Shown in pieces: positions 51,250 to 61,837 of a DNA stretch of 64,000 nt. The notes beneath the pieces were generated by a model. The model had not been told where the DNA came from. It was given only the letters and a program-made list of their open reading frames with translations, and made no database searches. This stretch comes from Ustilago trichophora (taxonomy: Eukaryota; Basidiomycota; Ustilaginomycetes; Ustilaginales; Ustilaginaceae). Positions within the stretch are counted from its first letter, which is position 1; the number at the start of each line of letters is the position of its first letter. A program made the translations under genes and the position numbers. The stretch is from contig OOIN01000001.1 in assembly GCA_900323505.1 (NCBI GenBank), positions 682,001-746,000 on the forward strand, in the 5' to 3' direction.

Positions 51250-53904
51250 ATGGTCAATCCTCAATCCCACTCGCCAGTCACAGGCAAGCCTGTTCCCGAC
51301 TACTACATTCACGCTTCCGATGCTTTCTTCCGCGATACGAAAGGTCGTGCTCTTCTCTTGCGCGGCGTCAACCTTTCTGGTCAGACGAAATCCCCAATCG
51401 GCCAACCCTCACAGAAGCTACAAGGCTTCTGGGAATCAGCTGAATCCGGCGGCGAAAGCTTCGTTGGTCAACCTCTCAATCTTCAAGATGGAACTGCAGA
51501 TGTTCATCTCGCCCGTCTCCGCTCATGGGGCTTCAACTGCATGCGATACGTCTTCACCTGGGAAGCTCTCGAGCACAAGGGTCCACGTCAATACGACTCG
51601 GATTTTATCGACTACACCGTTCAGGTGCTTCGCAAAGTCAAGCAGTACGGCTTCAGGGTCTTCATGGATCCCCATCAGGATCTCTTCTCCCGTTTCACCG
51701 GCGGCTCTGGCGCTCCCTATTGGACTCTCATCGCTTGCGGAATGAATCCGCGCAACTTTACCACAACACAGGCCGCCTTTATCCAGGCAGAATGGCCAAA
51801 CGCTCACCAACCGGATCCAGCCAACTTCCCCGATATGCTCTGGGCCACCAACTATACCCGCCTAGCTGCTGCTACACTCTCCGTCCTCTTCTTTGCCGGA
51901 AAACACTTTGCGCCGCGATGCATCATCGACGGCCAAAACATTCAAGACTGGCTCCAGTCTCATTATCTCAACGCCTGCAAGCAGCTCCTCCAAAAGATCG
52001 TCGACGCAGGCGACCTTGTAGACCAGTGTGTCATCGGTTGGGACAGCGTCAATGAGCCCAATCACACTTACGTTGGTCTCGACAGCATTTCCTCCATCCC
52101 CAAGTCATGGCAGCTCAAAAAAGGCCCTGTACCCTCTCCCATCCAAAGTTTCCGTCTTGGCGCCGGTCAGGCTCAGACTCTAGAGAATTGGGTGTTTGGT
52201 TCAATGGGTCCCAAACGCAGCGGCTCGGTCGAAGTCGACCCTAAAGGTACCTTGGCCTGGCTGACTGAGGAAGAGGATCGAGTCCAAGGTGGATCCAAGT
52301 GGGGATGGAAGCGTGATGACGCTTGGCCTCTCGGACAATGTCTGTGGGCCGCACATGGCGTTTGGGATGAAACTACAGGCGATGTTCTCAATGACGCCTA
52401 CTTCAAATTTTACGAAGGCCCTGCTGGGACCAAGCCTGCTGAGTTTGCCGAGGACTACTGGCTACCCCACTATCGCGCATACGCCGCTCTCGTCCGATCC
52501 ATCCACCGAGAGGCCATCATGTTTATCCAGCCCCCGGTCTTCGAGCCACCACCCAAATCCATTTCCGAAGACGACCTCAAGCAACGCGCATGTCTTTCTG
52601 GCCATTTCTATGACGGTCTCACGCTCATCACAAAGCATTGGAACTGGTTTAATGCGGATGCCGTCGGTCTACTTCGAGGCAAGTACCCCGGCGTCCTCTT
52701 TGCTATACGTATGGGAAGCAAAGCCATCCGTCAGTGCATTAGAGACCAACTAGGCTACCTCCGTCAGGACTGCCTCGACGGCCTTGGTCAGTACCCCAGC
52801 TTGATTGGCGAGATCGGCATACCGTATGACCTCGACAAGAAAAAGTCTTATTATGGTGATGGCAGAGGCAGAGGCATCGGCGACTATGCCTCCCAGACGC
52901 TGGCACTCGATGCTTCACTCAACGGCTGTGATGGCAAGAACCTGCTCAGCTACACCCTGTGGACTTATTGTCCGGACAATAGCCATGAATGGGGAGACGA
53001 CTGGAATGGTGAGGATCTAAGTATCTGGAGTCAAGACGATGTCAAAGGAGGTGATTCGGACGAGTCGTCCAGCACCGCAGCTCTTCGAAGACCAAGCTCC
53101 GCTTCTTCATCAAGCGCTCGCTTGAAACCCACGAGCAGCTCCAGCGCTCTCTCTTCCAGCTCCAGTCTCAAAACCAACATCCATCTTCCCGAGATCATCC
53201 CTGGCGATGGCGACTACAACGCACCTCACCTTCTCAATGGCTCCCGTGCCGCCGCCGCCTTCTGTCGTCCCTTCCCTGTCGCCACGGTCGGCACTCCCGC
53301 AAGCATCGACTTTGACATCAAGTCGTCCGAATTCACTTATGCCGTAGACATCACCGGAGCCCAATTGGATCACGCCGATGCCGGAGTTCCCACTGAGATC
53401 TATCTTCCCTTCCTTCACTATGGCACTGGCGACGTCGCTGCAGCTGCTTGTGGCGATCCAGGCAATCGACGCAAAAAGAACGGTTCTGCCTCGGCACGTT
53501 GGGCAAAGAAGCAGGAAAAGAGGATCCGCTCTGTCGACTCGCTCGCCTCTTCACAGTCTAGCCTCAGAAGCAGCGAAGTATCGAGCACCGATGATCTGTC
53601 CAGCTCCTCCGCTTCAACCATCCTCGCTGAGTCGACTGAGCTTTCCAGGGAAGCTTCGACAAGGTCAGCAGCAGCTGATCAGCTTCTCTCCATTGAAGTC
53701 GAAGTTTCCGCTGGTCGATGGGAAGTCGAAGGCCAGTATCTGAAATGGTACCTCAACAAGGCAGAGGCCATTGCCGAGGATGCTGGCCACTCTACGGATG
53801 GCACCTTCCGTCATTCAATCAAGGTCAAACGAAGAGGTGGGCCCGTCAAGCTCGAAATGTCTGGTAGCGCATGGGACATCTTGACTTCCTGTGGCATTCT
53901 CTAA
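51250..53904 (+). CDS. GH5_12-type intracellular glycolipid (steryl/ceramide) beta-glucosidase
   Basis: Proteins of this type (Cryptococcus EGCrP1/EGCrP2, yeast Egh1) hydrolyse glucosylceramide or ergosteryl glucoside inside the cell; no signal peptide is seen here, in agreement. The 884-residue frame opens with GRALLLRGVNLSGQTKSP, then WGFNCMRYVFTWEAL, RVFMDPHQDLFSRFTGGSGAP (family signature), the acid/base glutamate in DSVNEPNHTY (about E269) and the nucleophile in LIGEIGIPYD (about E521), followed by LLSYTLWTYCPDNSHEWGDDWNGEDLSIWS. The C-terminal third has two Ser-rich inserts around a beta domain. Both catalytic residues are intact. Which lipid it prefers cannot be read from the sequence. 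Confidence 0.9.
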   Translation: MVNPQSHSPVTGKPVPDYYIHASDAFFRDTKGRALLLRGVNLSGQTKSPIGQPSQKLQGFWESAESGGESFVGQPLNLQDGTADVHLARLRSWGFNCMRYVFTWEALEHKGPRQYDSDFIDYTVQVLRKVKQYGFRVFMDPHQDLFSRFTGGSGAPYWTLIACGMNPRNFTTTQAAFIQAEWPNAHQPDPANFPDMLWATNYTRLAAATLSVLFFAGKHFAPRCIIDGQNIQDWLQSHYLNACKQLLQKIVDAGDLVDQCVIGWDSVNEPNHTYVGLDSISSIPKSWQLKKGPVPSPIQSFRLGAGQAQTLENWVFGSMGPKRSGSVEVDPKGTLAWLTEEEDRVQGGSKWGWKRDDAWPLGQCLWAAHGVWDETTGDVLNDAYFKFYEGPAGTKPAEFAEDYWLPHYRAYAALVRSIHREAIMFIQPPVFEPPPKSISEDDLKQRACLSGHFYDGLTLITKHWNWFNADAVGLLRGKYPGVLFAIRMGSKAIRQCIRDQLGYLRQDCLDGLGQYPSLIGEIGIPYDLDKKKSYYGDGRGRGIGDYASQTLALDASLNGCDGKNLLSYTLWTYCPDNSHEWGDDWNGEDLSIWSQDDVKGGDSDESSSTAALRRPSSASSSSARLKPTSSSSALSSSSSLKTNIHLPEIIPGDGDYNAPHLLNGSRAAAAFCRPFPVATVGTPASIDFDIKSSEFTYAVDITGAQLDHADAGVPTEIYLPFLHYGTGDVAAAACGDPGNRRKKNGSASARWAKKQEKRIRSVDSLASSQSSLRSSEVSSTDDLSSSSASTILAESTELSREASTRSAAADQLLSIEVEVSAGRWEVEGQYLKWYLNKAEAIAEDAGHSTDGTFRHSIKVKRRGGPVKLEMSGSAWDILTSCGIL

Positions 53905-54494
53905 AATCATACATTTTCATCAGTTTCATGACAAATTGCAAACCATTTAACGCAACGGCGTCTTCGCATCCGCATCCTCGCAATGATATTTATGCACAGC
54001 AGACAACATAGCAGGCGAGAGTGCGTGTACGAAAGCGCAGTTGAACCTTCAATGACAAACAAGACAAGTGTATGGGAAAAGACCAAATCGACTTTGAGAA
54101 ACAAAGGTATTGAGCGGAACAAAAAACGAGAGAGAAACAAAGGAAAGAGAAGGCGACAGGGTCCCGCAAACGACTGAGCCAGCTGTCGTGGGGACATCGA
54201 GAAGGAGCAAAACAAGGTGCCAAGCAAGCGACCCGCTGCCGTGAATGCATGAGAAGGCGAAAGTTCGAGCATGGGTGACTGAGGGCGACGAGGACCGGTC
54301 TCGAGGCTGCTAACCCTGTGCTGTTGATGGGGGATAAATATCCTTTTGATCCCTTCCTTCCAAAGTACAAGAGACGAACAACTAAATGAATGAATGTATG
54401 AGGCTGACCGGCAGATTAAAAAAAGTCCATAAGCACCCAGCCCTTTTAAGGAAGGGAGAGAGTGTGGGATGTGGAGAGGTGGAGGTGGGGGCAC
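53905..54494. other. Convergent intergenic region glucosidase / expansin-like gene
   Basis: 590 bp, A/G-rich in its middle; nothing recognisable. Confidence 0.6.
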
Positions 54495-55530
54495 TTAAGA
54501 ATCAGCCTGCTCCATGATGATCTTGGAGAGACCGTCGTAAAGGTTGGCAAAGTTGTTGAGGTTGCCGGTGGGGGTGGCAGCAGCAGCCGAAGCGGAAGCA
54601 GCGGCAGCAGCAGACGCAGAGGCGGCGGCAGCCGACTTGCTGGCCCGAACGCTAGCACGGGAGCTGGAGGCAGCAGCTCTGGATGCAGAAGCGCTTGCGC
54701 GGGCTGCAGCCTTAGTGACCGAGTAGACGGAAGCGCGAGAAGCAGCGGCGGAACGAGAAGCAGCAGCAGACGAGGAAGCGGCAGCAGCAGATGAAGAAGC
54801 TTCAGCAGCAGCTTGTGCAGCGGCCTGCTGAGCCTTCTTCTTGGCAGCGGCAGCAGCGGCCGCATCATCGTCGTTGTTATTGTTGTTGTTGTTGTTGTTG
54901 TTGCTGTTGTTGTTTTTCCCACCGCCATTGTTGCCACCTCCGTTGTTGTTGTTGTTGTTGTTACCGCCAGAGTTTCCGCCATCCTCACCCGCGGGCCACC
55001 AGGTGATGGGGAAGACACCGGTGCCGAGACCAGTGAACTCGGTGAAGAGACCTACACTCATGTCGAGCGAACCGTAGAAGCAGTTTCCTCCACCAGTGGG
55101 GCAGGCATCCTCAACACGGGCGGTGGCAGTCTTTTTGCCATTAGAGATGACGATGGTCTTACCGCACCAAGAGGAACGCTGACCGAGGTCGCCGTACATG
55201 GGCTGGTTCAGGGCAACGACGTGGTCGTTGGGGTTGAGGAACTGACCGCAAGCACTGTAGAAGCGAATGGAGAAGAACGAGTTAGTTGTGGGCTCATTTA
55301 CGAGATGATGCAGAAAGGGCGAAAGCTAAACCATATACGTACCCAGCGTTACCAGTACCAACGTCGTACCAAGTGGCCATACCAGAGTAGGTAGCGCGCT
55401 TGGCGAGGGCCTGTGCATGGTCGACAGGACCCTGGTTATGGTGTCTTCGGGCAGGGCTGGTGGGGCCATGGGATGAGGCCAAGGTGGTCGACACCAAGGT
55501 GGTGAATACAATCGCAGCGACAGCCTTCAT
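54495..55530 (-). CDS. Secreted expansin/barwin-like protein with Asn- and Ala/Ser-rich tail
   Basis: Exons 55343-55530 and 54495-55254, split by an 88-bp intron (GTACGT...ACAG), give 315 residues. A signal peptide (about 1-19, MKAVAAIVFTTLVSTTLAS) is followed by a pro-region with a Kex2-type site, ALAKR|ATYSG. The double-psi beta-barrel (about 49-150) reads SGMATWYDVGTGNAG, ACGQFLNPNDHVVALN, SWCGKTIVISN, VEDACPTGGGNCFYGSLDMS, with the family Asp and paired cysteines. No second (carbohydrate-binding) expansin domain follows. Instead come a Gly/Asn linker with a 10-residue Asn run and about 95 residues almost entirely Ala and Ser with scattered Arg/Lys, ending ATPTGNLNNFANLYDGLSKI. Wall loosening or wall binding is inferred from the fold; no GPI signal is evident. 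Confidence 0.88.
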
Positions 55531-57152
55531 GTTGGGCTTGATTGTACAAGGTGGATTGAAAGTAGAAAGAGCAGATGCGATGGCGACAGCTGGACGTTGC
55601 GTGACGAGCCTAAGGTACTGTGGTCGAAATGGAAACGAACGTGTTCTATCCGGTGTTGGGGGAAGGGGAGGGGGGTGAAGCGGAGTGGAGAGGGGGATGG
55701 TAGTGGTGATGGTCGCGAAAAGGAGTGACCCGCGTGAGTTTGTGTAGAGAAAGGGACCGACAAAAGGCACATACTAGGAACGAAGTTACACGGCGGCGCT
55801 TCACGCTGTCCTCAGGGCGAATTGTCGAGCTTGGTGTTGGCGGCACGACGGGAGCAGCAGCAGCAGCAGCAACAGGGCAGAACACACTTGCACCAGCACT
55901 GACAGGGTACAGTAGCATCGCACATAGCAGCACCAGTGCAATGGGACCGACCAGCCTCACTCGCAAAGCCAATGCCAGAGGTCTCTACTCGGATGAGTTT
56001 GAGTGTTGGACAGCCAAGTTCAAGAAAGCGGCTAGTACTGCACTGTACATTGAGGCGAGCCGACCAAGCGAGGCACTAGTGGCAAGGCGACAGACAAGTG
56101 TGATGTACCCATGTCGATCATACTGATCCCGAGTCAGCACAAAAGTCGCGTGTTCCTTGATACAGTTCTTGAAACTGCACCGCTGAAGTTGTACTTGAAT
56201 AATACAAAACGTGCTAAAAAAGACTCTGAATAGACTTGTATTCAGATTAATCAACTTGCTATGCGAGACGCAGCTTAGAATTTGCAAGTCCGTGAAGCGG
56301 GCGCATCTGATTTCCGCGCCGTCTTTTGGTCTCTTCCATTTTTGAAATGCACCAAAAGGCATGTCCGAGCCTCTCCTTTCCGAGGCACGCCCCTTTTTCA
56401 AAAACTCAAATCACCCAATACCGAACCTCGAGAATATACTGTACAGTACTGTACAGTACGATTTCCATATTTTGTTACTACTGTACTTCGAGCCAAGATC
56501 GACAAGGTACTGTGCCGATGCATCTGGTCGGTCGTTCGGCTGCAGGTCGGCTGCCCAAGCGTTGCTGCAGACGACGCGTTCTAAAGAAAGTGGACGCGCA
56601 CCTCACGCACCTCCTTTGGCTTTCTTGGGATCCAAGACCGCATGGTTCTGTGGAATGCCAAGACAAGATTTCTTTAAAAAAAAAAAAAAAATTAAAAGCT
56701 GCAACCTCCTTCTTCTTAGCCTTCCTCCTGGACTTCCATTTCCTTGCTTCTCGATGATTCTGGCGCATCTTTTTGTGTGCGAGTTGTGTGTGTGTGTGTG
56801 TGTGTGCGTGTTGCTATCTTCCTGCCGAGATCCCGATTCAAGCCGCCTGCAGGCACAGGTTGTTTTGCACGCCTGGTGCCGCCATCGTTTCTTGGTTTTG
56901 GTCGGGTTTTCGGCTGTGTGCATGTTGCATCTGCTAGGTGCACCGGCGTCTATCGGTGACACCGCAACATACATTGTAGTGGACGTAGATCACAAAACCT
57001 CAGAACAACCAATAGTCTGGGCACGCTGCGATGTGCTCGTCTTGCAAAAAAAAAAAAAGTACCAAAACTAGTCCGAATCGATGGTGAATGAAAGAGTCGA
57101 AATTTCTTCTTTATGGTGGGGAGCAAAACAAAAAACAAAACAAAAAGAATGG
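55531..57152. other. Gene-free region with TACAGTA palindromes
   Basis: No supported protein gene in 1.6 kb. It includes a GCA run (55855-55869), a self-complementary TACTGTACAGTACTGTACAG cluster at 56437-56460, an A15 run near 56676 and a GT repeat near 56785-56805. Confidence 0.6.
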
Positions 57153-57256
57153 TGACAAGAGTGGGATTCGAACCCACGCCCGAAGATAGCAGGTCCCCCT
57201 GATTGCTCAGGGTATCTTCCTTAATGCTACGCCTTAGACCACTCGGCCATCTTGCC
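57153..57256 (-). tRNA. tRNA-Leu, probably anticodon AAG, with intron
   Basis: On the minus strand the acceptor stem GGCAAGA pairs with TCTTGTC, followed by discriminator A. The D arm is GCCGAGTGGTCTAAGGC, typical of leucine tRNAs, and the T arm GTGGGTTCGAATCCCAC is perfect (B box). The anticodon stem TAGCA/TGCTA encloses TTAAGG, giving AAG at 57220-57222 and a 26-nt intron at 57193-57218, after the purine next to the anticodon. The intron carries a 6-bp hairpin (CCCTGA-GCAA-TCAGGG). The variable arm is short for a leucine tRNA, so the exact intron edges, and thus AAG versus TAA, need confirmation. TTTTT follows as terminator. Confidence 0.88.
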
Positions 57257-57556
57257 TGTGATGTTAGAATTGAGACCTATTGTATATATGTCAATAGATC
57301 AATGACTTTGACAGCACAAGAGCGTTTGCGAGTGATTTTCCATGCACAACAAGACGAGTGGACATGCACCCATGACTCTCGGAAAGACCATGCTGGCACC
57401 GATAACGAGCTAGGATCGATCATGTAGCGGACAAGTACAAAGGTTGATGTGTATTTCAGGGTATAGAATGAATCTGTACAGGACGATAATTACCGACACT
57501 ACTGTGCCTTGCAAAGAGACACAAAGAATGCAAACCCTTCCACCTCTCCGGCTGGT
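57257..57556. other. Spacer between tRNA-Leu and the hydrolase stop
   Basis: 300 bp with no recognised feature; part is presumably the hydrolase 3' UTR. Confidence 0.5.
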
Positions 57557-59515
57557 CTACAAGGCAGCATGCTTGCGGATGCTCTCAAAAACTTCCACAA
57601 CCACATCAGTGCTTGTCATCAAGCTATGGCCGGCACCCTCCACGATGCGCAACGAGCAATCACGCATCTCCCTGGACAAGCTGACGGAACTCGATAAAGG
57701 AATCCGTTCGTCCTTGGAACCGTGCCACACCTCGCACGACACTTGCAAATCTGAGTATCCAAATCCCCATGGTCGTTTGCCGAGCACGAGGTTGAGGTCG
57801 TCTACCAGCCCACGCGCGCTCTCGGCGTGCGACGCTCTAAGCAATTCCAACGCGCTACTCCGCTCCGCCTCCGCCAGCATCGAATTCTTATCCTCGTGGG
57901 TCAGAAAGGGCCGGCTGCCGTCCACAGCATCTCGTGTGGCTGCCTCTTGGCAGTCATCGGATCTGCAAAACGGACCGATGGCAGCACCATTATTTGCACG
58001 TGTGCCCTGCTCCACTGTAGGATCACCAAGGCGCGGAGTACGCTGTCTTGGGGGCGGTGTCGGTTTGCGATGCGCATCGCCACAGACAAGGTCATCGTTC
58101 GCTTGGGTTAGAGCGGTCCTGTGTATGGATTTGGCCCCTTCTTTGTTCAACTTCCAGTTCTGTATCCTCCACTCTGCTGCTTGCGCCGTCTTTATGACCC
58201 CATCAGGAACATAGCGCAGCCATCGGTAGCCGCTGTCCTGCTGCATCCCCGTCCAGGGTGCGAGAAGATGGAGAGGACCTTGGACGCGATGAGGGAAGAG
58301 CAGCGCTAGCGCAGCGGCAAAGGGCGCACCAGCACTGTGGGCAAGGATCGAAAACTTGTCGAGGCCTAAAAGGTCCGCCACTTGCTCCACAACAAAGCTC
58401 CAGCCAAGGATGTTGCGCCCGTCTGTAGAGATGCTGTCAGTGCGTCCAATGCCCCATCTGTCGATGCAGACTAGACGCAGACCGAGAGACACCGCGAGAT
58501 CATCGTAGAGGCCGATCAGATGTCTGGAAGCCCCCAAGCCGAGGAAGACCATGACAGGATGACCACGTTCGATACCCACGTCAGCAAAAGACACCAACAA
58601 ATTTGGTGCACCAGGCACCTTTACTTGAACGCATCGAGTCAGGCCCCTTTTCAATACCGCGCTTCCAGAGTAAGTTTCTCGGACAGGCGATTGCCGTGGT
58701 GACAAGAGATTAGGAGACACAGCCCTGCCATCGAGCTTTGCTCGGGCATCGTGCCGTACGGATCCAGTGCGTGGGTCGATATTTCCAACCGAGAGCTGTG
58801 ACAGTCTACGGTCGAGACGGTCGCCTTGTGCATTCTTCAGAATCGTGCGGGCTTCCTGTTCAATCGAGCCATCTGAGTAGTCTGATTCTGTATCCGATGG
58901 CTCTTCTTTTTGTGGTAGATGCGTTGTGACAATCCTCTGTGATTCACGAGCGGTGTGTTCGAATGCTGACCATGAAACCGAGCATTGTGGACCTCTTTGC
59001 GAGGGAGCGAGGCCCAGCAGGTTGCTCGAATGCGCCCTGACGATTTCCTCGATCGACTTGACGGGTTGTGGTTCGATGGCATGTGGTCGGGCCCGCCCCA
59101 GCGCTTTCGAAGAAGCGGCATAGGTGCTGGATACAGATCGTCGGACCGGTCTGGAGCCAGCGTCGTCGATTGAGTCTGGCAGCCGCAGCGAGGCGCCCGA
59201 ATGCTTGTGCTTTGAATCAGTCGTATAGGTTGTGCTCTCGTGCTGAGAGTCGAGCTGACTGCCTGAGCGAGACCTCCGGATGGTCCCCTCCTTCGATCCT
59301 GGCGTCCGACTGTCGCTGGGCAGGATATTCTCATGCGCCAGAAGGGTAGGTTTGGGTATATAAGGCCCCGTCCGCTTGCGTTCTGGGTATAAGTCGTAGT
59401 AGCTCGTTCCAGGTTGACCAGCATTGGTGCGAGCAACGCCTCCTCCCATCATCCGTGCCCCGTGTCGCGGACCACCAATGGCGTCGGAGGTGGTCCGGGC
59501 AGAAGACGAGCCCAT
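57557..59515 (-). CDS. Alpha/beta-hydrolase fold protein
   Basis: A single frame of 652 residues. The first 290 are disordered and Arg/Ser-rich. The hydrolase core begins near KVPGAPNLLVSFADVG, with the oxyanion-hole strand HPVMVFLGLGASRHL, the strand LRLVCIDRWGIGRTDS, the nucleophile elbow ILAHSAGAPFAAALAL (about Ser394; Ala replaces the usual first Gly), an Arg/Asp-rich lid insert, and the C-terminal catalytic pair in WHGSKDERIPLS (Asp) and VEGAGHSLM (His). All three catalytic residues are present, so it should be active. The substrate is unknown; similar proteins are annotated only generally in fungi. No signal peptide. Confidence 0.85.
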   Translation of the reverse strand: MGSSSARTTSDAIGGPRHGARMMGGGVARTNAGQPGTSYYDLYPERKRTGPYIPKPTLLAHENILPSDSRTPGSKEGTIRRSRSGSQLDSQHESTTYTTDSKHKHSGASLRLPDSIDDAGSRPVRRSVSSTYAASSKALGRARPHAIEPQPVKSIEEIVRAHSSNLLGLAPSQRGPQCSVSWSAFEHTARESQRIVTTHLPQKEEPSDTESDYSDGSIEQEARTILKNAQGDRLDRRLSQLSVGNIDPRTGSVRHDARAKLDGRAVSPNLLSPRQSPVRETYSGSAVLKRGLTRCVQVKVPGAPNLLVSFADVGIERGHPVMVFLGLGASRHLIGLYDDLAVSLGLRLVCIDRWGIGRTDSISTDGRNILGWSFVVEQVADLLGLDKFSILAHSAGAPFAAALALLFPHRVQGPLHLLAPWTGMQQDSGYRWLRYVPDGVIKTAQAAEWRIQNWKLNKEGAKSIHRTALTQANDDLVCGDAHRKPTPPPRQRTPRLGDPTVEQGTRANNGAAIGPFCRSDDCQEAATRDAVDGSRPFLTHEDKNSMLAEAERSSALELLRASHAESARGLVDDLNLVLGKRPWGFGYSDLQVSCEVWHGSKDERIPLSSSVSLSREMRDCSLRIVEGAGHSLMTSTDVVVEVFESIRKHAAL

Positions 59516-60107
59516 TGTCTGGGAAGAAAGTCCTCGATCCTTAGCCGTAGCTGAGTGCGCTTCGATGATGTGACCGGTGCAGTGCTTCGAGTTTGTTCAG
59601 TGGGCGAGCCATGCGGTTGAAATCAAGTGCATGGTAGTCGCTTGATGTCTCGTGCCCTCCCGGACCTACGCAGTATCGGTGTCGCATGCGGCAGTCTTGA
59701 TAAGGGTCGAGAGCTGCATGCCGATTCGACAAGCTGAGTGTGTGAGGTGCTGTTGAGATAGTCGCCGTCTCGACGACAAGGATGTTAGTTGGTGGGTGGG
59801 TGTGAACAACAAACACAGCACAGACTAGTCCGAGTATGGACCTCCTGAGCTTAACCTCACCCGCGTTTCCAATTTTCAGCACCGCGGACGTGCCGTGACG
59901 AAAAGTGGAGACCGCGTCTCGGCTGAACACAGTATCTTCATGCACGCAAGCGTATCCTCGCATTCACATCCTCTGCAACATCATTCGTACCTATCCATGA
60001 TGGTCAGCATAATCGCTCAGACTGCCTGAGCGAGCTGATAGATGAGCTCCTCAGTCATAAGTGAGGCAATCCTGCCTGTGATGCAGTTCTTCGTACTCAG
60101 GACTACA
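59516..60107. other. Spacer between hydrolase gene and repeat island
   Basis: Upstream region of the hydrolase; frames present are short and without coding character. Confidence 0.5.
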
Positions 60108-60248
60108 CCGGCCCGAAGCCACCCTCCGTCAGGGTGGCTACTTTGAGAAGCCAGATGCGAAGCCACCCAAATCGGGGGTGCTGAACCCGTGATTTGTACG
60201 GCTACGGGGCTTCAGGTTGGATTGATTTTTTTTTTTCCCTAGTATTGT
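60108..60248. mobile_element. Family A copy, diverged
   Basis: CCCGAAGCCACCCTCC on the left mirrors GGGGCTTCAGGTTGG on the right; the core has GAAGCCACCCAAATCGGGGG. Ends are degraded. Confidence 0.65.
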
Positions 60249-60542
60249 GATTTCCGAGACGACAGCAAGTCGCCTTGCCAAAGCACTTTTTTGCCCCGTT
60301 GGGTTCTTATCGTGAGTGACCGGAGAAAAAAGGGCATCTTCAACACGCCGCCTCCTCTCCTCGGCGGCCATCCCGCATCTAACTTCTTGACCCTGGACCA
60401 TTACGATGACATTCAATTAGAGTGCTGAAAACAGTAGCAGGCATCACAAAAACAGTCCCAATTGGGGAGCTGGGATCACGAACAGGTCAGATTTCTTCCC
60501 GGTTTCCTCCTGAAAAAGGAATAATAGGCTACTCTCATGAAC

Positions 60543-60703
60543 TAACGGGAGTGGTCCATAACAGAGTCAGGCCCATTAAAGGATCAGCAATACAAAATAT
60601 GCACGCATTTGTATTCCTACTTGAAATTTTTTGAACATTTCAGGGGAAAATTGTATTTGTGATTCTTTAATGGACCTGACTCTGATGTGAGCCACTCCCG
60701 TTA
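60543..60703. mobile_element. Family B copy, complete palindrome
   Basis: Starts TAACGGGAGTGG and ends CCACTCCCGTTA; inside, CAGAGTCAGGCCCATTAAAG mirrors CTTTAATGGACCTGACTCTG. The arms are about 60 bp each around an asymmetric A/T-rich centre with GCACGCATTTGTATTCC. Confidence 0.85.
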
Positions 60704-60903
60704 GCATCAATCATGACTTGTTGAAATGACTGAATCACCTCTTTATCATGGGACGTCACGTCAAATTATTGAACAACACACCTTGAACTAGACCTGCACA
60801 GTAAGATGACAAAAATTGGTCATTTTCTTTGTCCTTTGTGAGGAGACTTTTCAGGGGAATCACACATCATCAAAAAAGAAGTGAATATTTCGTCGCGAGC
60901 CAT

Positions 60904-61031
60904 TCACTTTCAAAAATGAAAAATCTGTCACGAAGCCACCCAGGGTGGCTACACCACCAAATCCAGCCAAATCGGGGGTGGCTTCGAGGGTAGCTTCGTG
61001 ACAGATCTTTGATTTTTTTTTTCAAATGTGA
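60904..61031. mobile_element. Family A copy
   Basis: TCACTTTCAAAAATG at one end and TTTTCAAATGTGA at the other. CTGTCACGAAGCCACCC mirrors GGGTAGCTTCGTGACAG, so the inner arms are better kept than the tips. Confidence 0.85.
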
Positions 61032-61140
61032 GTGACTGCAAATCCATGATCGGGTCGGGTCAACTCATTACGTTAGCTAGACTCGTGATTTCATCTGACT
61101 TGAACAACGACTTGTTCGTCACGCAGACACTACCATCCAT

Positions 61141-61337
61141 ATCCTTAAAAAAAAAAAGGGTTGGACCCCGGAGCCACCCTAGCAGCCACCCTCGGTGGTT
61201 GCTCTGGGGGAGCCACCGCGCAAGCACCCCCAATCTAGGTGCTTGCTCTGCTCTGGGTGGCTGCTCGGTGGAGCCATCCGGGTGGTTGGTTGCTAGGGTG
61301 GTTCCCGGGACAACTTTTCCTTTTTTACGATGTGATT
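61141..61337. mobile_element. Family A variant (GTTGGACCCC arms), about 197 bp
   Basis: Left arm AAAAAGGGTTGGACCCCGG then AGCCACCCTAGCAGCCACC; right arm GGTTGCTAGGGTGG then CCCGGGACAACTTTTCC and the ACGATGTGA tip. It shares the tips of standard family A but has a different arm sequence and a longer core with AAGCACCCCCAATCTAGGTG. Confidence 0.8.
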
Positions 61338-61529
61338 GCATGGCCCACACACCAGACTAGCTGATCAGTGATTCTAACGAATGACTCCACAAGTCCTTCA
61401 CGGACCTGCCACAAAGTCGGAACTCCCATGTTCTAGACATAACTTAAAAAGAAAAAATACATCCGCGTAGCCACCTTTGGAGCCATCCACCTGGCTAGGG
61501 TATGTGAGCCACCGTAGTAGCCACTCGAT

Positions 61530-61641
61530 TCACATCGTAAAAAAAGGAAAAATCCGTCGAAAAGCCACCCTTGAAGCCACCCCCGATCAGCTGGCTTTCT
61601 GTGAAGCCACCCTAGGTGGCTATGGTTTTTTTACGATGTGA
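61530..61641. mobile_element. Family A copy, 112 bp
   Basis: Perfect tips TCACATCGTAAAAAAA and TTTTTTTACGATGTGA; left arm GGAAAAATCCGTCGAAAAGCC, core GAAGCCACCCCCGATCAGCT. Confidence 0.88.
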
Positions 61642-61837
61642 TTGGTATTTTTCTTTTTCCAGGATGTGATTGTGTGTCTGGGCACTTGAAGGGCGTGTCA
61701 AAGCTTGAGGAAAACATGACAAATCTGTCTGTACGTAGCAGATTGAGGCTCAAAACATACCATTTTTGTCATTGAAGACCGAGAGTTGCGTCCGCGAACC
61801 CACACAAGCAACCACCCCCGGTTTAAGGGTAAATCAA

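Noticed and set aside
59541..59963. 140-codon minus-strand frame upstream of the hydrolase
   Set aside because: No recognisable motif; lies in the probable hydrolase promoter.
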